This document shows positions 59,827 through 64,000 of a stretch of DNA of 64,000 bases, one piece after another. A program made the translations under genes and the position numbers. Numbering within the stretch: the first letter of the stretch is position 1; each line of letters opens with the position of its first letter. This DNA is from Abiotrophia defectiva ATCC 49176. Its GTDB lineage: Bacteria > Bacillota > Bacilli > Lactobacillales > Aerococcaceae. The notes under the pieces are model-generated. The model was not told the DNA's origin. It searched no databases and saw only the letters and a program-made list of their open reading frames with translations. The stretch spans positions 561,501 to 625,500 of the forward strand of contig NZ_CP146287.1 of assembly GCF_037041345.1 (NCBI RefSeq). The letters are read 5' to 3'.

Positions 59827-59933
59827 GAAGCTGCCATCCATTCTGACATCGACAAAGTCAGCCAAGACCTCTTGATGGTATGAAAGCTGTCTATGACAAG
59901 CACTTGTGGACTATGAAGGCTTACTTGGGCTAA
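59827..59933 (+). pseudogene. 3' remnant of a dps gene (about 35 codons, frameshifted)
   Basis: GAAGCTGCCATCCATTCTGA onward matches the last about 107 bp of the intact dps gene (63521-63628), including the sequence just after its stop. One T is missing in CTTGA(T)TGGTATG, which breaks the frame. The 5' three quarters of the gene are absent. It shows that a dps gene once followed this copZ, as an intact one now follows the second cassette. Confidence 0.9.
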
Positions 59934-59955
59934 AAAATATCAAATGAAGGAGTTG

Positions 59956-59980
59956 GGAGCCGTCTTCCGGCTCCTTTTTT
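59956..59980 (+). terminator. Terminator of the dps remnant
   Basis: GGAGCCG TCTT CCGGCTCC then seven T, identical in plan to the terminator of the intact dps at 63651. Confidence 0.8.
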
Positions 59981-60035
59981 TACATCTGAAACTTTGTATG
60001 CTATACTAGGTTTGTGAAAAGAAGTTACGGATGTA
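59979..60035 (+). promoter_or_regulatory. Second copper-ATPase promoter with degenerate cop boxes
   Basis: TTTACA (59979-59984), 17-nt spacer, TATACT (60002-60007), the same promoter as for copy 1. The boxes are each one base off consensus: TACATCTGAA (59981-59990) and TACGGATGTA (60026-60035), against two perfect boxes at copy 1. The -35 overlaps the T-run of the preceding terminator. Confidence 0.7.
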
Positions 60036-60069
60036 ATCTTGACGATTTGGATTGAGGAAGGTGATGACC

Positions 60070-62538
60070 ATGTCACAAGAATATGCGATTCAAGGCTTGT
60101 CTTGCGCTTCTTGTGCCCATGCAGTGGAAGTGGCCCTGCAGGCTGTGGCAGGCGTCCAGTCTGCCCATGTTAACTTAGCAACTGAAAAAGTAGTCGTAGA
60201 GGCGGACGCCGAGGTCTGCCCTCTAGTCATGCAAGCAGCGGTTCAGGCGGCGGGTTATAATTTAGTCCTGCCCCTGGTGACACAGAACTTTGCCGTGTCG
60301 GGTCTGTCCTGCGCTTCCTGTGCTGCCAATTTGGAGGCGGCTGTGGGACGCTTAGCAGGTCTGGCCTCAGCCGTAGTGAATTTTGCCACCCAAGTCTTGA
60401 CGGTGACCTATCCACTTGGCGCCATCGATGTAGAGCAAATTAGTCAGGCCGTGGAAGCAGCTGGCTATCATGCCCAGTTATTGACGGATCAAGCAAGTGC
60501 CAGCCAAGCGCAAATCCAGCAAGAGGCGGATCAGGCGGCCCAAGCCAAGGCCAGCCACCAAGCAGCCCTCTGGCGTCGTTTCTGGCAGTCGGCCATTTTC
60601 GCCTTGCCACTGCTCTGTCTAGCCATGGCCGAAATGGTAGGCCTGACCCTACCAACTTGGCTCAGCCATCGCGGAGGTGGTCAGCTCTTTGTTAGTCTGC
60701 AGCTGGCCTTGACCCTGCCTATTCTCTGGCTGGGGCGGTCCTTCTTCCTAAATGGCTTCAAGCATTTGGTCAAGGGCCATCCTAATATGGATTCTCTGGT
60801 GGCCCTGGGAACGAGTGCGGCGGTAGCCTATAGCCTCTATAGTAGTATTCAGGTCTGGTTGGGCAACCACCATGCGACCATGTCTCTCTATTATGAGTCA
60901 GCCGGCGTCATCCTGACCCTGGTAACACTGGGTAAATATTTCGAAGCCCGGTCCAAGGGCCAGACCTCAGCTGCCATTCAGGCCCTGATTAAGCTGGCCC
61001 CTCAAGAGGCTCAGGTCTTACGAGAGGGCCAGGAAGTGACCCTGCCACTGGACCAAGTCCAAGTGGGCGACCTAGTTCGGGTCCGTCCAGGTCAAAAGAT
61101 TCCAGTCGACGGCCGGGTAGTGGAGGGCCAATCCTGGGTGGACGAGTCCATGTTGACCGGCGAGAGCCTGCCGGTTGCCAAAAAGGTAGGTGACCAAGTG
61201 GTGGGCGCCAGCCTCAACCAGCAAGGGTCTTTAATTGTTGAAACCAATAAAGTGGGCCAAGACACCACCTTGGCGCAGATTATTCATTTAGTCCAAGCAG
61301 CTCAAGGCTCTAAAGCGCCTATTGCCCAATTGGCTGACCGGGTTTCGGCTGTCTTCGTGCCGGTCGTGATGACCTTGGCTCTAGTGGCTGGTCTGGCCTG
61401 GTACCTGATTGGCGGCCAGTCCTGGGGCTTTGCCTTGACCATTAGCATTGCAGTCCTGGTCATTGCCTGCCCATGTGCGCTGGGTCTGGCCACGCCAACC
61501 GCTATTATGGTGGGAACTGGTAAGGGGGCCGAGCAGGGCATCCTGATTAAGTCCGGGACCGCCCTGGAAATGGCCCATCAAGTGAATGCCGTGGTCCTAG
61601 ATAAGACGGGGACCCTGACCCAGGGCCAACCCCAAGTGACCGATGTCCTGCCTCTAACAGGCTGGACGCCAGATCAGTTACTGGCCTTGGCAGCTGCGGC
61701 TGAAGTTAACTCTGAGCACCCACTGGGTCAGGCCATTGTGGCCGGTGCCTGTGAGCGGGAGCTGGCTTTGCCTGAAGTGACCAACTTCCAGTCCTTAACT
61801 GGATATGGAATTCGGGTCCTAAATGGCAAGAACTTCTATTTCTTAGGCAATCGACGCATGATGCAAGAAATTGGCCTGGACTTGAGCCTGGCAGAAGAGC
61901 TAGCCGCGACTTTGGCGGCTGCGGGTAAGACGCCAATTTATGTAGGTAATAGAGAAGAAATTATAGGCCTGATTGCGGTGGCCGACCCGCTCAAGGCGAC
62001 CAGTCCAGAAGCTGTCCGCCGCCTCAAGGCCATGGGCTTGCAGGTTATTATGTTGACGGGCGACAATGCCAAGACGGCGCAGGCTTTGGCTGCAGAAGCT
62101 GGCATTGACCAAGTCATTAGTGACGTTCTGCCTGCTGACAAGGCCCAGGTAGTGGCCGATTTGCAGGCGCAAGGACTCAAGGTGGCCATGGTAGGAGACG
62201 GCATCAATGATGCGCCTGCTCTGGCTCAGGCAGATGTGGGCTTGGCCATTGGCCGGGGGACGGACGTCGCCATTGAGTCGGCTGATATGGTCCTCATGGG
62301 ATCTGATTTGACCAGTGTGGCGACCGCCATCAAGCTCAGTCAGGCCACCATCCGCAATATTAAGGAGAACCTATTCTGGGCCTTTGCCTACAATGTACTA
62401 GGTATCCCGGTAGCCATGGGGGTCTTGCACCTCTTTGGCGGGCCGCTCCTCAACCCTATGTTGGCGGGCGCGGCCATGAGCTTCAGCTCCGTCTCCGTCA
62501 TTGTCAATGCCTTGCGACTGCGTCGTTTTAAGGCATAG
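60070..62538 (+). CDS. copA: Copper-exporting P1B-type ATPase, copy 2 (822 aa)
   Basis: Same length and motifs as copy 1: [35 protein letters not shown] and GDGINDAP, so it should be active. Differences from copy 1 are concentrated in the second half of the metal-binding region (residues about 35-145) and in the nucleotide-binding lobe (about 557-640, e.g. [20 protein letters not shown] against [20 protein letters not shown]). The membrane core is almost identical. ATG 60070 has GGAAGG 8 nt upstream. Its promoter carries weakened cop boxes. Confidence 0.93.
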   Translation: MSQEYAIQGLSCASCAHAVEVALQAVAGVQSAHVNLATEKVVVEADAEVCPLVMQAAVQAAGYNLVLPLVTQNFAVSGLSCASCAANLEAAVGRLAGLASAVVNFATQVLTVTYPLGAIDVEQISQAVEAAGYHAQLLTDQASASQAQIQQEADQAAQAKASHQAALWRRFWQSAIFALPLLCLAMAEMVGLTLPTWLSHRGGGQLFVSLQLALTLPILWLGRSFFLNGFKHLVKGHPNMDSLVALGTSAAVAYSLYSSIQVWLGNHHATMSLYYESAGVILTLVTLGKYFEARSKGQTSAAIQALIKLAPQEAQVLREGQEVTLPLDQVQVGDLVRVRPGQKIPVDGRVVEGQSWVDESMLTGESLPVAKKVGDQVVGASLNQQGSLIVETNKVGQDTTLAQIIHLVQAAQGSKAPIAQLADRVSAVFVPVVMTLALVAGLAWYLIGGQSWGFALTISIAVLVIACPCALGLATPTAIMVGTGKGAEQGILIKSGTALEMAHQVNAVVLDKTGTLTQGQPQVTDVLPLTGWTPDQLLALAAAAEVNSEHPLGQAIVAGACERELALPEVTNFQSLTGYGIRVLNGKNFYFLGNRRMMQEIGLDLSLAEELAATLAAAGKTPIYVGNREEIIGLIAVADPLKATSPEAVRRLKAMGLQVIMLTGDNAKTAQALAAEAGIDQVISDVLPADKAQVVADLQAQGLKVAMVGDGINDAPALAQADVGLAIGRGTDVAIESADMVLMGSDLTSVATAIKLSQATIRNIKENLFWAFAYNVLGIPVAMGVLHLFGGPLLNPMLAGAAMSFSSVSVIVNALRLRRFKA

Positions 62539-62556
62539 GTTTAAAAGGGGAGTTGA

Positions 62557-62748
62557 ACTTATCTTGTAGAAGCCATGAAATGTGCTGGCTGCGCCAAGAA
62601 TATTGAGAACCTACTTAGCCAGCTAGCCGGCGTCCAAGCCGTAAGCACTGATCTGGTCAGCAAAAGCGTGACCGTCACCGGTCAGGTAGACCAAGCCAGC
62701 TTGCAAGAAGCCTTGGCGCAAACTAAATATGTCCTGGCTACTAAGTAG
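62557..62748 (+). pseudogene. copZ: copZ copy 2, start codon deleted
   Basis: From 62557 the frame matches copZ copy 1 (TYLVEAMKCAGCAKNIENLL) to its end, but the ATGGAAAA of copy 1 is replaced by GGAGTTGA, which leaves a TGA directly before residue 4. The only later ATG is at 62575, inside the metal site (MKCAGC), without a ribosome binding site; a 57-residue product from it would lack the first beta strand. It is probably inactive. Confidence 0.8.
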
Positions 62749-62762
62749 TTGGGTTAAGGAGG

Positions 62763-62792
62763 AAGACTAGCTCTATGGGGCTAGTCTTTTTT
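62763..62792 (+). terminator. Terminator after second cop cassette
   Basis: AAGACTAGC TCTATGG GGCTAGTCTT TTTT. Confidence 0.75.
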
Positions 62793-62829
62793 GCTTGGGT
62801 TTGGGGAAGGAAGGGAGCCCGACCTTGGG

Positions 62830-63029
62830 AGCTAGTGGTCCACTCTGGAGAGTGGACCACTAGCTGGGATGAAAAGGCTGGGAAAGGGCCGGAAGCCGGG
62901 GAAAGAGGCAGAGCCAGTGGCCCACTTTGAAGAGTGGACCACTAGCTGGGGCGAAAAGGCCGGGAAAGGGCTGGAAACTGGGGAAAGAGTCAGAGCCAGT
63001 GGTCCACTTTGAAGAGTGGACCACTGGCT
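62830..63029. repeat. Three tandem ~83-bp units each with a long hairpin
   Basis: Hairpins at 62830-62865, 62914-62949 and 62996-63029 share GTGG(T/C)CCACT CT/TTGAAG AGTGGACCAC with arms up to 15 bp (first: AGCTAGTGGTCCACTC/GAGTGGACCACTAGCT). The spacers GGGAAAGGGCYGGAARCYGG and GGGGAAAGAGKCAGAGCCAG also repeat. They fill most of the 451-bp gap before dps; no gene is present. Confidence 0.85.
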
Positions 63030-63120
63030 GGGGTGGCTTGCCTTTCTTGGCCTTGCTCAGTCTGCTCTTCTAATAACAAGACCTAGGTTTATATGATTAT
63101 CAATAAAAAGTGCATATTCC

Positions 63121-63148
63121 TTGCTTTGCTATCTGAGAGGTCTATAAT
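63121..63148 (+). promoter_or_regulatory. Promoter of dps
   Basis: TTGCTT, 16-nt spacer, TATAAT, 52 nt before the ATG. No obvious PerR box was identified. Confidence 0.65.
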
Positions 63149-63199
63149 GGAAGATAGAGATAGGGAAATCCTATCAAAAAAGTAAAGGAGTGTTTGATT

Positions 63200-63628
63200 A
63201 TGTCAACCGTTCAACGTCTTAACGAAATCACAGCCAACTTAGGTGTTTTATATGCGAAATTGCATCAACACCACTTCTATGTAAAAGGCCAGGAATTCTA
63301 CAAATTGCACGAACTTTTCGAAACGCAATATAACGAAGTTCACGAACAATTTGACGAAGTTGCAGAACGCATCCTGATGATTGGCGGCAAGCCAGTCTCA
63401 ACTTTAGGTGAATTCTTAGCCTTGGCAACTATCAAGGAAGCACCATACACGACTGAAAAAACAGGCCGTCAAATGGTCGAAGAAACAGTTGCCGACTTCG
63501 AGCTCTTCCGCACTCAATTGGAAGAAGCTATCCACTCTGACATCGACGAAGTCAGCCAAGACCTCTTGATTGGTATGAAAGCTGTCTACGACAAGCACTT
63601 GTGGACCATGAAGGCTTACTTGGGCTAA
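63200..63628 (+). CDS. dps: Dps-family ferritin-like DNA-binding/iron-storage protein (142 aa)
   Basis: A four-helix protein that forms a dodecamer, oxidises iron with hydrogen peroxide and protects DNA. Ferroxidase-site motifs: LHQHHFYVKGQEFYKLHELF (His and the following acidic positions) and NEVHEQFDEVAERILMIGG, then PVSTLGEFLALATI. The N-terminus is short, as in Listeria-type Dps. ATG 63200 has AAAGGAG 9 nt upstream. Codon use is strongly biased, which suggests high expression. A fragment of a second copy lies at 59827. Confidence 0.9.
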   Translation: MSTVQRLNEITANLGVLYAKLHQHHFYVKGQEFYKLHELFETQYNEVHEQFDEVAERILMIGGKPVSTLGEFLALATIKEAPYTTEKTGRQMVEETVADFELFRTQLEEAIHSDIDEVSQDLLIGMKAVYDKHLWTMKAYLG

Positions 63629-63650
63629 AAAATATCAAATGAAGGAGTTG

Positions 63651-63677
63651 CGAGCCGTCTTCCGGCTCCTTTTTTTG
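63651..63677 (+). terminator. Terminator of dps
   Basis: CGAGCCG TCTT CCGGCTC plus seven T. Confidence 0.88.
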
Positions 63678-63787
63678 CGCTTATTTTTGGCTAATGGCCC
63701 TATGATTTTTATCACTTTTATGTTAGGCTAAACGAGACCCAGTTCTCGGGACTGGATAAGTTTAGATTAAGATAATGAGGAAGTTCT

Positions 63788-64000
63788 ATGTCACCTACCC
63801 TTACACACCAAAAAGCCCAACCCATCCGCCAGACCCTAACTTTGATTAGGCGCCATGCCTTTGTCCTACTGTCCATGGGGACGGCCCTGCAATTCCTAGT
63901 CAGTGGGCTGGGGGCCGGGCTGCTGGTCTATCTCTTCCGGCTGGCTCTGATAGCAGCCGACCAGACCAACCTGGACAAAAACAATATTAGTCATCTGCTG
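63788..64000 (+). CDS. Membrane protein, N-terminal part (runs off the window)
   Basis: The open frame begins at an ATG with GAGG about 9 nt upstream and continues to the last base (71 codons). Residues 24-52 form a membrane helix (FVLLSMGTALQFLVSGLGAG, then LLVYLFRLALI) and are followed by AADQTNLDKNNISHLL. The L-F-R-L-A-L then NLDKNNI pattern resembles the membrane domain in front of some glycerophosphodiester phosphodiesterases of lactic acid bacteria, but too little is visible to be sure. Confidence 0.5.
   Translation, partial: MSPTLTHQKAQPIRQTLTLIRRHAFVLLSMGTALQFLVSGLGAGLLVYLFRLALIAADQTNLDKNNISHLL

Noticed and set aside
62830-63029. CRISPR-like array
   Set aside because: There are only three units, the intervening sequences are themselves repeats, and no cas genes are present.
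1-64000. Prophage or integrated plasmid
   Set aside because: No integrase, terminase, capsid, replication or mobilisation genes are seen; the AT-rich parts are single-gene or small insertions.

Overview
The window is a low-to-middle-GC Firmicutes chromosome segment, most like a lactic acid bacterium of the order Lactobacillales. The pointers are streptococcal-type histidine-triad protein genes, a CopY-type copper operator, an EfrAB/LmrCD-like exporter, A/G-rich ribosome binding sites and classic sigma-A promoters. An Aerococcaceae-type organism (Abiotrophia/Aerococcus-like) would fit, but that is inference only. Core genes are fairly GC-rich, and several stretches are clearly AT-richer (about 2.0-3.9, 8.4-9.6, 22.0-23.4 and 30.3-34.0 kb), which suggests acquired DNA. 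I see no tRNA, rRNA, CRISPR array or intact transposase gene.

Layout. 0-1.4 kb: tandem secreted paralogues. 1.4-4.1 kb: a scrap-yard of gene remnants (duplicated 225-bp segment, IS3 transposase tail, acetyltransferase tail, palindromic repeats) around an intact HdeD-like gene. 4.1-6.6 kb: M42 peptidase, GNAT, a YefM/RelE-type toxin-antitoxin pair and a MazF remnant. 6.6-12.6 kb: sugar PTS EIICB, unknown membrane protein, hydrolase, orphan antitoxin-like gene, dGTPase. 12.6-21.9 kb: histidine-triad zinc protein behind a Zur-like promoter, a permease-ATPase-permease ABC cluster followed by a two-component system, and a HIT protein. 22.0-23.4 kb: a small AT-rich locus with a two-module protein divergent from three tandem copies of a tiny gene. 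23.8-30.3 kb: DUF2130 protein, TfoX-like protein, a triplicated GNAT gene, LtrA-like protein and a second two-component system. 30.4-34.0 kb: a 1198-residue STAND NTPase with a nuclease-like N-terminus, the best candidate here for an anti-phage system. 34.1-39.9 kb: BcrA-type ABC transporter, then MarR with a heterodimeric ABC exporter. 40.0-42.8 kb: beheaded rhamnose operon. 42.9-52.3 kb: YitT protein, small enzymes, ABC-2 transporter, HAD phosphatase, formate-THF ligase, Rrf2 regulator with a nitroreductase. 52.3-55.1 kb: MITE-like repeats flanking a lipoprotein gene and a DUF6483 gene. 55.1-56.9 kb: PadR/DUF1700/DUF4097 operon. 57-63.6 kb: a duplicated copper ATPase/chaperone cassette with a dps remnant between the copies and an intact dps after them. 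The right edge cuts a membrane protein gene.

How the genes work together. Several regulator-target units can be read from the DNA. MarR has a palindrome over its own promoter and precedes the exporter it probably controls. PadR has a palindrome over the -10 of its own operon. Two cop boxes flank the copA promoter, although no copY is in the window. An Rrf2 regulator precedes a nitroreductase. A Zur-like half-palindrome lies in the promoter of the zinc-binding surface protein. Metal and redox homeostasis (zinc, copper, Dps) is one theme. The other is repeat-driven remodelling: tandem duplications (GNAT x3, small gene x3, copA x2), truncations (rhaB, mazF, second copZ, first dps) and MITE-like elements. 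Gene functions are inferred from recognisable motifs without database searching.
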